64,000 bases of DNA from Mycobacterium sp. SM1 (GTDB taxonomy: Bacteria > Actinomycetota > Actinomycetes > Mycobacteriales > Mycobacteriaceae). The stretch is from contig NZ_JAFLNH010000002.1 of the NCBI RefSeq assembly GCF_018361265.1, forward strand, positions 682,001-746,000. The letters are read 5' to 3'. Numbering within the stretch: position 1 is the first letter of the stretch; each line of letters opens with the position of its first letter. The notes under the pieces were generated by a model. That model had not been told where the DNA came from, searched no databases, and saw only the letters and a program-made list of their open reading frames with translations. A program made the position numbers and the translations under genes. Shown piece after piece: positions 11,134 through 19,049 of this stretch.

Positions 11134-12897
11134 TCACCCGGTCTTTGCTTGGCTGCCGACGCTGAGTTCTTGGCGCTGCTCAGCGGTGGGGGATTGCGCG
11201 GAGGGCTGGCCCTTGCGCAGTGTTGCCAGCAGCTCCCGATACGGGCCGACGAGGTAGACGGTGTCGCCGGCCCTCAGCACCGCTTCGCGGCCCGGGTGCA
11301 GCTTGACCGGCGCATCCGGGCGGGTGATCGCAATGACTCGGGTCTGGGTCGACAGTTCGAACATCCGCAGCCCGTCGAGCTCGCTGCCCTCGGCCACATG
11401 CATTGCGCCCACCATAAAAGAGCTTTGCCCCACCGAAAACGTCCCCAGCACCTGCAGGCCCATCGCCGCGCCGATGAACCACGGTGCGGCCAGCTCGTCG
11501 GTCGAGCGGACATTTTCGAAGCCGAACCGCTGCGCCACCGCGAAGCCAAGGGTGCGGTCATACACGCGCAACACCAGCGGAACGTCGGTGCGGTCGACCT
11601 TATGCAGCGCCCCGGGCACCAGCATCTCGAGCAACACGATCCCGGTCTCGATGTTGATCATGTCGTCGCGGGTCAGCACCGCTACCGCGCGGGCACGGTC
11701 CACACGGGCCAATTCCAGCGTCGAGTCCAGCGTCGCGTCCCCGAAGATCACCGGCACGTCGAGCTCGGCCGCCGACTCCAGGAACCGGTTGGTCTCGTCG
11801 CGCTCGATCACCGCCACGTCGTATCCGGCGGTGGTCAGCTCGGTGACGACGCGCATGCCGAGCGGGCTCAGCCCGACGACGATGATGTGGTTGCGCAGGT
11901 GACGCGCGCGCCGGCTTCCGGCCGACCGCACGAAACGGCGCGAGAGCAAAAGGTCGGCGATGAACGCGACCAGCAAAGCGGTGGTGGTCACACCGGCGAA
12001 CATCATCATCGCGGCGTACAGCCGCAGCCAGGTGGGCTGCTGCAGGAAGCTGTAGTCGCCGTAGCCGGTCGTGGTGATCGTCTCGGTGCTGAAATACAAC
12101 GCGTCCACCCACGTCATCCCCGGAGGGCGCCGGTAGGCGAAGCGCAACAGGATTGTCGAGCCGATCAGCAGGATCAGCACCGAGGCCATCACGGGATAAA
12201 ACACCGGGTTGAGCTCGTCGCGCAGGACGCGCGCGGCGTCGAGCACTCGTCGCAACCGGGGTCGGCGGGCGCGCCTCGCGGTCGGCCGCGGGACTTCGAT
12301 GCCGCGGGCGGCCAGCTCGTCGGCGGTGCCGACCATCACCGTCCAGTCACCGGCGTGCGCCCGCAGATCCCGGCCCGGGCAGACCACCACCTCGCCAGGA
12401 GTGGGCGAGTTATCGCCCCGAATGACCGCCACCGGGGCCAGGTTGCCGTAGATCTCGCGTAGCGTTGCGTCACGTGGCGCTGTTGCGGCCCAGACAACGA
12501 AATCGATGCCGGCCGCCTTGAACGGGTGCGCGGTGTGCGCCAGACATGCCTCCACGATCGCCGGCGCCGCGAGCTCGGCGACATCGAGGATGGCGCCGGG
12601 GCCGTTGTCGGCGGCCACCGCGGTGCGCAGCACGTCGTTGGCCAGCCGTGCCACCACCCGAACGTCCGGGTTGGCTTTCCTTGCCAGCAAAGCGATTTCG
12701 AGATTTGCCGCATCGTCGTCCCCGGCGCAGACGATGGCCGCCGCTCGGTCGATCCCGGCCTCGGCGAGGTCGGTTTTAGTGTCGGCGTTGGTGTCGGTGA
12801 GCCGAACAATGCTTGCGCCGACGTTGTCCAGCTCCTCGATGATCGTTTTTGCCAGCGCGTCGTCACCGCTGACGATGATGTGGCCGTGCGTGCTCAT
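11134..12897 (-). CDS. Two-RCK potassium channel protein (RCK-2TM-RCK), copy 1
   Basis: A 587-residue predicted K+ channel. The order is an N-terminal RCK/TrkA-N Rossmann domain (residues about 5-150, HIIVSGDDALAKTIIEEL), a linker, a pore module with two membrane helices (about 235-255 and 290-312) around the filter TITTTGYGD (about 273-280), then a second RCK domain (HIIVVGLSPLGMRVVTEL) and a TrkA-C-like end (about 500-560). The filter is the canonical K+ signature. A second, IS-interrupted copy lies at 47552-50780, and an 850-bp core (11371-12220) appears identical between them. The function is inferred from domains; the gating ligand is unknown. Confidence 0.88.
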   Translation of the reverse strand: MSTHGHIIVSGDDALAKTIIEELDNVGASIVRLTDTNADTKTDLAEAGIDRAAAIVCAGDDDAANLEIALLARKANPDVRVVARLANDVLRTAVAADNGPGAILDVAELAAPAIVEACLAHTAHPFKAAGIDFVVWAATAPRDATLREIYGNLAPVAVIRGDNSPTPGEVVVCPGRDLRAHAGDWTVMVGTADELAARGIEVPRPTARRARRPRLRRVLDAARVLRDELNPVFYPVMASVLILLIGSTILLRFAYRRPPGMTWVDALYFSTETITTTGYGDYSFLQQPTWLRLYAAMMMFAGVTTTALLVAFIADLLLSRRFVRSAGSRRARHLRNHIIVVGLSPLGMRVVTELTTAGYDVAVIERDETNRFLESAAELDVPVIFGDATLDSTLELARVDRARAVAVLTRDDMINIETGIVLLEMLVPGALHKVDRTDVPLVLRVYDRTLGFAVAQRFGFENVRSTDELAAPWFIGAAMGLQVLGTFSVGQSSFMVGAMHVAEGSELDGLRMFELSTQTRVIAITRPDAPVKLHPGREAVLRAGDTVYLVGPYRELLATLRKGQPSAQSPTAEQRQELSVGSQAKTG

Positions 12898-14555
12898 TGA
12901 CGCTTACCCGGGAAAGCCGGATCGTGGTCGCATCGTCCAAGACGTCAGCGGCGCGGGTGCGCACTTTGCCGGCGCGGTCACCGATACGCCGAGTCGACGT
13001 ACCGGCCAGCGCTTATTCCACAGACAACCTGCCGAATATCGTTTGACGTCCCAGTCAATCCGGACGGGACCGATGTCGGTGTCTTGACCGTTACACCACG
13101 GCCTTATGTCCTCCGGCATAGAACACCCACTTCTACTGACGCTATTGTCCATTCGTACCATAAGCGGCTAGCCGACACCGGCCCGATTTGTGCCACTGGA
13201 ACGCCCCGAGGAGGCCCAAAACGACGCGACGAGGCAGGACTACAGTAACATCACCTATCGCATTTGCGCTGAGCAAAACCACTTCCTCGCGGCGGAGAAC
13301 ACCGTCAATGCCGTTAGCGACCAATCAGGTAAGGTGAAAGGCGTTCCTGCGCAACCTTTGCCTTTGCAGATTCGGCGGCTGTCCGGTCCTCGGCCGCGGT
13401 AGGGCGCCTGTACGGGCGGCCCAAGCGCCGAGCCCGGTGCGCGGGTTGCGCCTGGGCCTGATCGGCGAGCTGCCCATCGCCGCCCGTCGCTGGCCGCGCC
13501 GCTGCGGGCGCGCAGGCCCCGGTACCCCGGTCTTCCCGCGCACGCCTCCCAGCGACGGCCTGCCCGGACCGGGAGGACGCGCTGCCCCGCCCGCCCCCAC
13601 CCGTGGGTCGCTACTCCGGTGGCCTCGGGGTCAATGGTGAGCCGCTCCCCTCGGGTGGGCCCCGGCAGGCCGGGTCCGGCGGGGCAACACCCGATCGGCT
13701 ACCGGCCGACTCCACGCGGCGGTTGAGCGACCGGTTTGGCGGTCATCGAGGTGTCGTGGTCGGCGTGCGGGCCAGTTGGCCGGGTTCGACGCCGTGGTGG
13801 GCCGGCGTATCGGCGACGCTGCTGACATGCAGATACCTCGTCGCAGTCCTTGCAGTTTCGTGGGACGCAACTTCATACCTCATTTGGTGCCGTGGCGATG
13901 TCGCAATACTGCGGCGAACGCGGCACCGTTGACACGGGTGGCGTTCGGCCTGGGTGCGCTTGCTTGGCAGTGCCGGCCGGGGCCCCGGTGTCGGCCGTTG
14001 TCGTGGGTCGCGTCCCGATACACTGTGGCCCGCTACGCGCCCAACGGCGCGCACGCCCGCCTCGACCTGGTGGCCGCCTCCAGATCGGGCAGGTGCTCAT
14101 CGTTCTCGGCTTCGACTTCAGCTCGCAATCCCCGCTCTCGGAGAGCATCCCCACAAGCGCGTGTGCTTTCCCGTGATCTGCGGAGCCAGCCTGCTGCGCT
14201 GCGGTTCGGCCTACAAGCGCTCGTGGCACCCGGGCGGCCGGATCCGGCGTGCCGTCCGCCACGCCAGTATCAGCGCAACGCCGCCCCGCCACCGCGTCCT
14301 CCCAACAGTGATCAGCCGGGTGGGCACGGGTGTTTCGGACTCGCCGCCACCGCATCATCGACATCGAAGAACAAACCAGTAGCATTCACCACACAGGTGC
14401 TCTTCTGCTCGGGAAGACATGACTTCGAACATCACGATTTTCCCTTGCACGAAGGGAGTTTCGGTGTCACGACACGCGATTGCTCCTACCCGGCTGAAAA
14501 ATCAGGGTCAAAGGGGGTGGTTGTTCTAGGTTATTGCCCACGGGTCGTTGAGGAG
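12898..14555. other. 1.66 kb region without a supported gene
   Basis: Open frames here are short, Pro/Arg-rich and overlap on both strands, as expected from GC-rich noncoding DNA. I found no family motif, start-site support or RNA gene. Part of it may be decayed mobile DNA, but nothing specific could be shown. The stretch 12898-13300 upstream of the channel gene should hold that gene's promoter. Confidence 0.55.
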
Positions 14556-14880
14556 GGATGCGCATGCGCTACCGACTATTCAGCCGGAATGGCAGCGGCG
14601 GCGGGCAATTTCGGGATCGGTTCCGCGACAAGCGCCGCACATTCGATGTGGCGGTGCCCAGGAGTGAGATGATTCCAGCGGCCGCTGCTGAGATATCGGA
14701 CCTGGCGGCAGCGCAATTCGATACGCACCGGCGGCCGTATTAGGTGGTCAGCGCCCAGGCGGCGGTAGTCCAAGAGATAGCGGTGGTCCAAGAGATATTC
14801 GTGATCACCCTGGGCGTCGGAGCGGAGTCGGGTATGACCACCGAGCCGCCGATACCATTGTGCCGAGCGAAGGAGCTGTG
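14556..14880 (+). pseudogene. Broken PE gene upstream of an intact PPE gene
   Basis: Pieces of a PE protein appear in order but in different frames: PTIQPE, then MAAAAGNFGIGSATSAAHS, then IPAAAAEISDLAAAQFDTH, then after an in-frame TAG (about 14741) VVSAQAAVVQEI and FVITLG. Compared with intact PE genes in the window, this needs at least two frameshifts and one nonsense codon. A local repeat (caagagata at two places) adds an extra AVVQEI. A GAGGAGGGATG start context survives at about 14550-14562. The adjacent PPE gene has thus lost its own partner. Confidence 0.85.
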
Positions 14881-14885
14881 TAGCA

Positions 14886-16106
14886 ATGGATTTCGCGATG
14901 TTACCGCCGGAGGTCAATTCCGGTCGCATGTATGCCGGTCCCGGGTCCGGGCCGATGCTGGCCGCTGCGGTGGCCTGGGATGGGTTGGCCGCCGAGTTGT
15001 ACTCCGCGGCCGCGGCCTATGAGTCGGTGATCTCGGGGCTGGCCGCTGGGTGGCGGGGTCCGTCGTCGGCGTTGATGGCGGCGGCGGCCGCGCCATATGT
15101 GGCGTGGATGAGCGCCACCGCCACTCAGGCTGAGCGGACCGCTGCCCAGGCCAGGGCGGCGGTGGCGGCGTATGAAGCCGCGGTGGCGGCAACGGTGCCC
15201 CCACCGCTGATCGCGGCCAATCGCAGCCTGCTCATGACGCTGGTGGCAACGAACTTCTTCGGGCAAAACACCGCGGCGATCGCGGCCACCGAGGCCCAGT
15301 ATGCCGAGATGTGGGCCCAAGACGCCGCCGCGATGTATGGCTATGCGGGCTCCGCCGCGCAGGCGTCGGCGTTGACCCCGTGGGTTCCGCCTCAGCACAA
15401 TACCGACCCCCGCGGGGTGACCGGCCAGGCCGCCACCGTGGGCCGAGCCGCCGCCACGTCGGCTGGCACCGCGCAAAGCACCGTGTCGAGTGTCTCGCAC
15501 GCGTTGTCCGCGCTACCGCAGACGCTGCACAGCCTTGCCAGGCCGGCTTCCGCCGCGGCGGCTGATCCGCCGGCGCCCACCACGCTATTGACGCTGGCAA
15601 GTTACAGCATCGGGGCCTTTAATCCAATGCACCTCTATAGCCCGTTCGGGGCCTATTACGACACGGGCGTTCAGACCTTCCTCGCTCCCTTTAACAACTA
15701 CAACATGCAAATGGCCTACGCGGACGCCCTCGGGAGGGCGGGACTCGCGGTCGGGGGGGTTAGTCCGGGGACACCTCTCGTGGGCTCAGCGGGCGGGGCG
15801 GTATCGGCGGGCATGGGCCGCGCCGGCGTGGTCGGTAGCCTGTCGGTGCCCCAGGGTTGGGCCAGCGCCGCCCCGGCGATCAGGCCCGTCGCCGCCGCGC
15901 TGCCGCACAGCGGCCTGGGTGCCGTTTCGGCGGTGGTTGCCGCCGATGGCCAGGGCAGCTTGGTCAGCGATATGGCCCTGTCGGGTTTGGCGGGACGGGC
16001 CATGGCCGGTAGCGGTGGTAGCGTGGCGCGCTTCATCGGCGCAGGCGGCGGCGCTGTGTCCGGCGGGGCCACCACCGCCACCATCATCGTGATCCCCGAG
16101 GATTAG
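14886..16106 (+). CDS. PPE-SVP family protein
   Basis: A 406-residue PPE protein with N-terminus [15 protein letters not shown], the [15 protein letters not shown] region and the SVP motif GSLSVPQGW near residue 320. The middle ([20 protein letters not shown]) is Tyr/Phe-rich and unlike its neighbours. It ends in IIVIPED. Its usual upstream PE partner is a pseudogene, so it would have to pair with another PE or be non-functional for export. The frame itself is intact. Confidence 0.9.
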   Translation: MDFAMLPPEVNSGRMYAGPGSGPMLAAAVAWDGLAAELYSAAAAYESVISGLAAGWRGPSSALMAAAAAPYVAWMSATATQAERTAAQARAAVAAYEAAVAATVPPPLIAANRSLLMTLVATNFFGQNTAAIAATEAQYAEMWAQDAAAMYGYAGSAAQASALTPWVPPQHNTDPRGVTGQAATVGRAAATSAGTAQSTVSSVSHALSALPQTLHSLARPASAAAADPPAPTTLLTLASYSIGAFNPMHLYSPFGAYYDTGVQTFLAPFNNYNMQMAYADALGRAGLAVGGVSPGTPLVGSAGGAVSAGMGRAGVVGSLSVPQGWASAAPAIRPVAAALPHSGLGAVSAVVAADGQGSLVSDMALSGLAGRAMAGSGGSVARFIGAGGGAVSGGATTATIIVIPED

Positions 16107-16467
16107 CCACCTTGCGGCGCGCGTCGTCTGCGACCCTGGCCCCGAAGACCCGTGCGGGGCCGGATTCGGCGCCGCCGAGGCGAGCCGAGCGGTCACCGGG
16201 TCGCGGGCCCCGGAGTTGGGGGCCGGTATCGAGTGGTGGGTCGCGCCCGCCTGCCGCCGCGGCGTTGCCCGGTGGTGGCGCATCGACAGCGCGGAGTTAC
16301 CGCGTGGGCGCTCAACTTACCGGTGATCAAGTGGTGGTGATCGAAGAGGGGGTGGACAACGACTGCGCGCTACCGCGCGGCGGCGCCGACCGCCGGCAAC
16401 AATGTTGCCGGCATTAAAAGCGGTGGGCTGCGCTGGTTTACACCGACAAGGCAAGGAGGAGGAGAAC
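16107..16467. other. Intergenic region upstream of a PE gene
   Basis: No gene or RNA is supported in this 361-bp stretch. It probably holds the promoter and leader of the PE gene at 16468. The only clear site is the strong ribosome binding sequence AAGGAGGAGGAG at 16453-16464. Confidence 0.5.
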
Positions 16468-16767
16468 ATGTCTTTTGTGACGACACAGCCGGAATTGCTG
16501 GCGGCGGCGGCCGGCGAGTTGGCGGGCATCGGCTCGGCGATGAGCGCCCAGAATGCGGCCGCGGCGGCCCCCACAACGGGGGTGGTTCCCGCGGCCGCCG
16601 ATGAGGTCTCGGCGCTGACCGCGGCGCAGTTCGCCGCGCACGCCCAGCTGTATCAGGCAGTGAGCGCTCAGGCGGCGGCGATCCATGAGATGTTTGTGAA
16701 CGCTCTGGGCACCAGCGCAGCGTCGTATGCGGCCACCGAGGCCGCCAACGCCGTCGCAGCCGGCTAA
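16468..16767 (+). CDS. PE family protein
   Basis: A 99-residue PE-only protein (MSFVTTQPELLAAAAGEL) with the YxxxE secretion motif as YAATE. The ATG follows AAGGAGGAGGAGAAC directly, which fixes the start. It is paired with the PPE gene 11 bp downstream. Closely similar to the PE at 10544-10843, both containing APTTGV and AAADEVSALTAAQFAAHAQ. Confidence 0.94.
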   Translation: MSFVTTQPELLAAAAGELAGIGSAMSAQNAAAAAPTTGVVPAAADEVSALTAAQFAAHAQLYQAVSAQAAAIHEMFVNALGTSAASYAATEAANAVAAG

Positions 16768-16778
16768 GGGCTGCAGCG

Positions 16779-18170
16779 ATGGATTTCGGGATGTTGGCGC
16801 CGGAGGTCACCTCCGCTCGCATGTATGCCGGTCCGGGGTCGGGGCCGATGCTGGCCGCCGCCGCGGGCTGGGACGCGCTGGGCGGCCAGCTGCGTTCGAC
16901 GGCGGCCTCCTACTCCTCGGTGATCGCGGGGCTGACCACCGGCTGGCGGGGCCCGTCATCGGCGGCGATGGCGACCGCGGTGGCTCCATATGTGGCGTGG
17001 ATGAGCACCACCGCCGCCCAGGCCGAGCAGGCCGCCACCCAGGCCCGGGCGGCGGTGGCCGCCTATGAAGCCGCGTTCGCGGCCACGGTGCCCCCGGCGG
17101 TGATCGCGGCCAACCGCGCTCGGCTGGCGTCGCTGGTGGCGACCAACGTTTTCGGGCAGAACACGTCGGCGATCGCGGCCACCGAGGCCGCCTACGCGGA
17201 GATGTGGGCGCAAGACGCCGCCGCGATGTATGGCTACGCCGCTTCTTCGGCGAGCGCCACCCACCTGACACCGTTCACCTCGCCGCCGCCCATCACCACA
17301 CCGGGTGGGGTGGCCAGCCACGCCGCCGTGGTCGCCCAGGCCGCCGGCACCTCGGCCGGCGCGAGCGCGCGGTCGATGTTGTCCCAGCCGATGTCCCAGC
17401 TGATGTCTGCGGTGCCCTGGTCGCTGCAACGCCTGGCCGCGCCCGCCGGGGCGGACCCACCCTCGTTGCAGACTCTGCTGAGTAGCCTCCTCCCGCTGGT
17501 GGTAGGCCTGCAGGCGTATGAATTTACGACCCCAGCCTCCCTGCCGGCAAGAAATGCCTTGGTGAGCAGCACCTTGGGTTTCGGGCTGGACGCGCGGGGC
17601 TTCACCACCGGGCAGCTGCCCGTCCCGCTGGTGCCGGGAGCGCTTTACCCGCCGCTAGTGGGCCCGGGTGGGGCCAGGCCGGCGGTGTCGGCGGGCCTGG
17701 GCCGCGCGGGCGTGGCGGGGGCGTTGTCGGTGCCGCCGAGCTGGGCTGCGGCCACCCCGGCGGTCCGGCTGGCCGCCACCGTGCTGCAGGGCGGTGGCCC
17801 GGCTGCCGCTCCCCTGGTCGCGGCGGTAGGCCAGGGGAACTTGTTTGGTCAGATGGCCCTGGCGAGTCTGGCCGGTGGCGCCACCGGTGTCGCCACCGGT
17901 GGTGTCGTTTCCCGCGCCGTGAGCGGGGCCGGCGCCCGAGAAGAAGGCCCCAGCTCGGGGCGCGGCAAGGACGGCAAAACGCCGGACAAACTCAAACGTG
18001 TCCTTGCGGAACTGTCGCAGAAACCGGAGTCGGTGCAGCACTGGCACACCGACAAGGCTCACCTCGAAAGCCTCCTGGAGCAGCTGTCGACAAAACCGGG
18101 CATCCACGCGGTGCACGTGTCCGCCGTCGACAAGCCCAACCCCGCACGCCCCACGGCGCGGTGGGGCTAA
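16779..18170 (+). CDS. PPE family protein with a charged C-terminal extension
   Basis: A 463-residue PPE-SVP protein. The namesake motif is APE rather than PPE (MDFGMLAPEVTSARM); the rest of the domain, including [15 protein letters not shown], is standard. The SVP motif is GALSVPPSW (about residue 310). After about residue 390 the composition changes to charged and helical (DKLKRVLAELSQKPESV, then LESLLEQLSTKPGIHAVHV), a tail of about 65 residues that I do not recognise. It pairs with the PE gene just upstream. Confidence 0.9.
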   Translation: MDFGMLAPEVTSARMYAGPGSGPMLAAAAGWDALGGQLRSTAASYSSVIAGLTTGWRGPSSAAMATAVAPYVAWMSTTAAQAEQAATQARAAVAAYEAAFAATVPPAVIAANRARLASLVATNVFGQNTSAIAATEAAYAEMWAQDAAAMYGYAASSASATHLTPFTSPPPITTPGGVASHAAVVAQAAGTSAGASARSMLSQPMSQLMSAVPWSLQRLAAPAGADPPSLQTLLSSLLPLVVGLQAYEFTTPASLPARNALVSSTLGFGLDARGFTTGQLPVPLVPGALYPPLVGPGGARPAVSAGLGRAGVAGALSVPPSWAAATPAVRLAATVLQGGGPAAAPLVAAVGQGNLFGQMALASLAGGATGVATGGVVSRAVSGAGAREEGPSSGRGKDGKTPDKLKRVLAELSQKPESVQHWHTDKAHLESLLEQLSTKPGIHAVHVSAVDKPNPARPTARWG

Positions 18171-18262
18171 CCGCAGAAATGCTCCCGACACTTCGCTCCG
18201 TGGTGGCAGAGGGAATCGTGGTACGCCGATAACGCATTCGATGTCAAAGCGCTCACTAGCGA

Positions 18263-18943
18263 TCACGCCTGAAAGCGATAACCCATACCCGCCTCGGTCA
18301 GCAGATGGCTCGGATGTGACGGGTCGTCCTCAAGTTTGCGCCGCAACTGCGCGAGGTAGACCCGCAGATAATGGGTTTCCTTGGCGTACTTGGGCCCCCA
18401 CACCTCTTTGAGCAGCTCCTCGCGCCCGACCAGCTTGCCCCGATTGCGTACCAGCATCTCCAGCATTCCCCACTCGGTGGGCGTCAGGTGGACCTCCTGG
18501 CCGTTCTTGATCACCTTTTTCGCCGACAGGTCAACGGTGAACGACCTGGTTTCCACCACCGGATCGTCTGGGCCGGCGGCCGCGGTCGCCCGTCGCACCG
18601 CGGCCCGCAGCCGTGCCAGCAGCTCGTCCATGCCAAACGGCTTTGTCATGTAATCGTCCGCGCCAGCGTCGAGCGCTTCCACCTTGTCCCCGGAGTCGGT
18701 GCGTGCCGACAGCACGATCACCGGGGCGGTCATCCAGCCGCGCAGGCCGGTGAGCACCTCGATGCCGGAGATGTCGGGCAGGCCGAGATCGAGGATTATC
18801 GCGTCAGGGTGCTGCTCGGCGGCGGCTCGCAGGCCGCCGGATCCGGTTGCGGCGGTGACTACTTCGTAGCCGCGCACCGACAGGTTGATGCGCAGTGCGC
18901 GCAAGAGCTGCCGGTCGTCATCGATCACCAGCACACGGGTCAT
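18263..18943 (-). CDS. kdpE: KdpE response regulator
   Basis: An OmpR/PhoB-class response regulator of the potassium-pump operon (226 residues). The receiver domain shows DDDRQ, the phospho-acceptor Asp in AIILDLGLPD and the Lys in YMTKPFG. The winged-helix domain follows (LTPTEWGMLEMLVRN, THYLRVYLAQLRRKLEDDP). It should be phosphorylated by KdpD and activate kdp transcription at low K+. Its ATG overlaps the stop of a mini-ORF in the upstream MIRU-type repeat (ATGA at 18940-18943), suggesting coupled translation. Confidence 0.96.
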   Translation of the reverse strand: MTRVLVIDDDRQLLRALRINLSVRGYEVVTAATGSGGLRAAAEQHPDAIILDLGLPDISGIEVLTGLRGWMTAPVIVLSARTDSGDKVEALDAGADDYMTKPFGMDELLARLRAAVRRATAAAGPDDPVVETRSFTVDLSAKKVIKNGQEVHLTPTEWGMLEMLVRNRGKLVGREELLKEVWGPKYAKETHYLRVYLAQLRRKLEDDPSHPSHLLTEAGMGYRFQA

Positions 18944-18996
18944 TGGCGCCGTTCCTTCGCATCGCGCCGCTCTGCGTCGTCGCCAGCGCGGGTCAT
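18940..18996 (-). CDS. 18-residue mini-ORF in MIRU-type repeat unit 2
   Basis: This frame, MTRAGDDAERRDAKERRQ, starts in an ATGA overlap with the preceding mini-ORF and stops in an ATGA overlap with kdpE. The composition is charged, as in other MIRU-encoded peptides. Its role, if any, is more likely to carry ribosomes from kdpD to kdpE than to make a functional peptide. Confidence 0.6.
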   Translation of the reverse strand: MTRAGDDAERRDAKERRQ

Positions 18997-19049
18997 GACC
19001 GCCGCGCCCCCGCAGCGGCGCGCTCTGCGTCGTTGCTGGCGCGGGTCAT
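18941..19049 (-). repeat. Two tandem 53-bp MIRU-type units between kdpD and kdpE
   Basis: The ATGACCCGCGC start of each unit recurs at 19049 and 18996, and ATGACCCG again at the kdpE start (18943), giving an exact 53-bp period. Both units contain GACGACGCAGAGCG or a one-base variant. This is the organisation described for mycobacterial interspersed repetitive units, for example between senX3 and regX3: each unit begins and ends with an ATGA overlap and carries a small frame. The number of units may vary between strains. Confidence 0.85.
18993..19049 (-). CDS. 18-residue mini-ORF in MIRU-type repeat unit 1
   Basis: This frame, MTRASNDAERAAAGARRS, starts in an ATGA overlap with the stop of kdpD and ends in an ATGA overlap with the next mini-ORF. 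Together the two units form an unbroken chain of translational coupling from kdpD to kdpE. Expression as a peptide is not shown. Confidence 0.6.
   Translation of the reverse strand: MTRASNDAERAAAGARRS

Noticed and set aside
11095..12462. Long plus-strand frame opposite the potassium channel gene (and twin at 47423-48856)
   Set aside because: Antisense shadow with HRQ-rich composition; the minus strand carries clear RCK and pore motifs.
13873..14385. Minus-strand 170-codon frame as a possible decayed transposase
   Set aside because: A few short segments resembled IS5-type transposase in mixed frames, but I could not build a consistent alignment.
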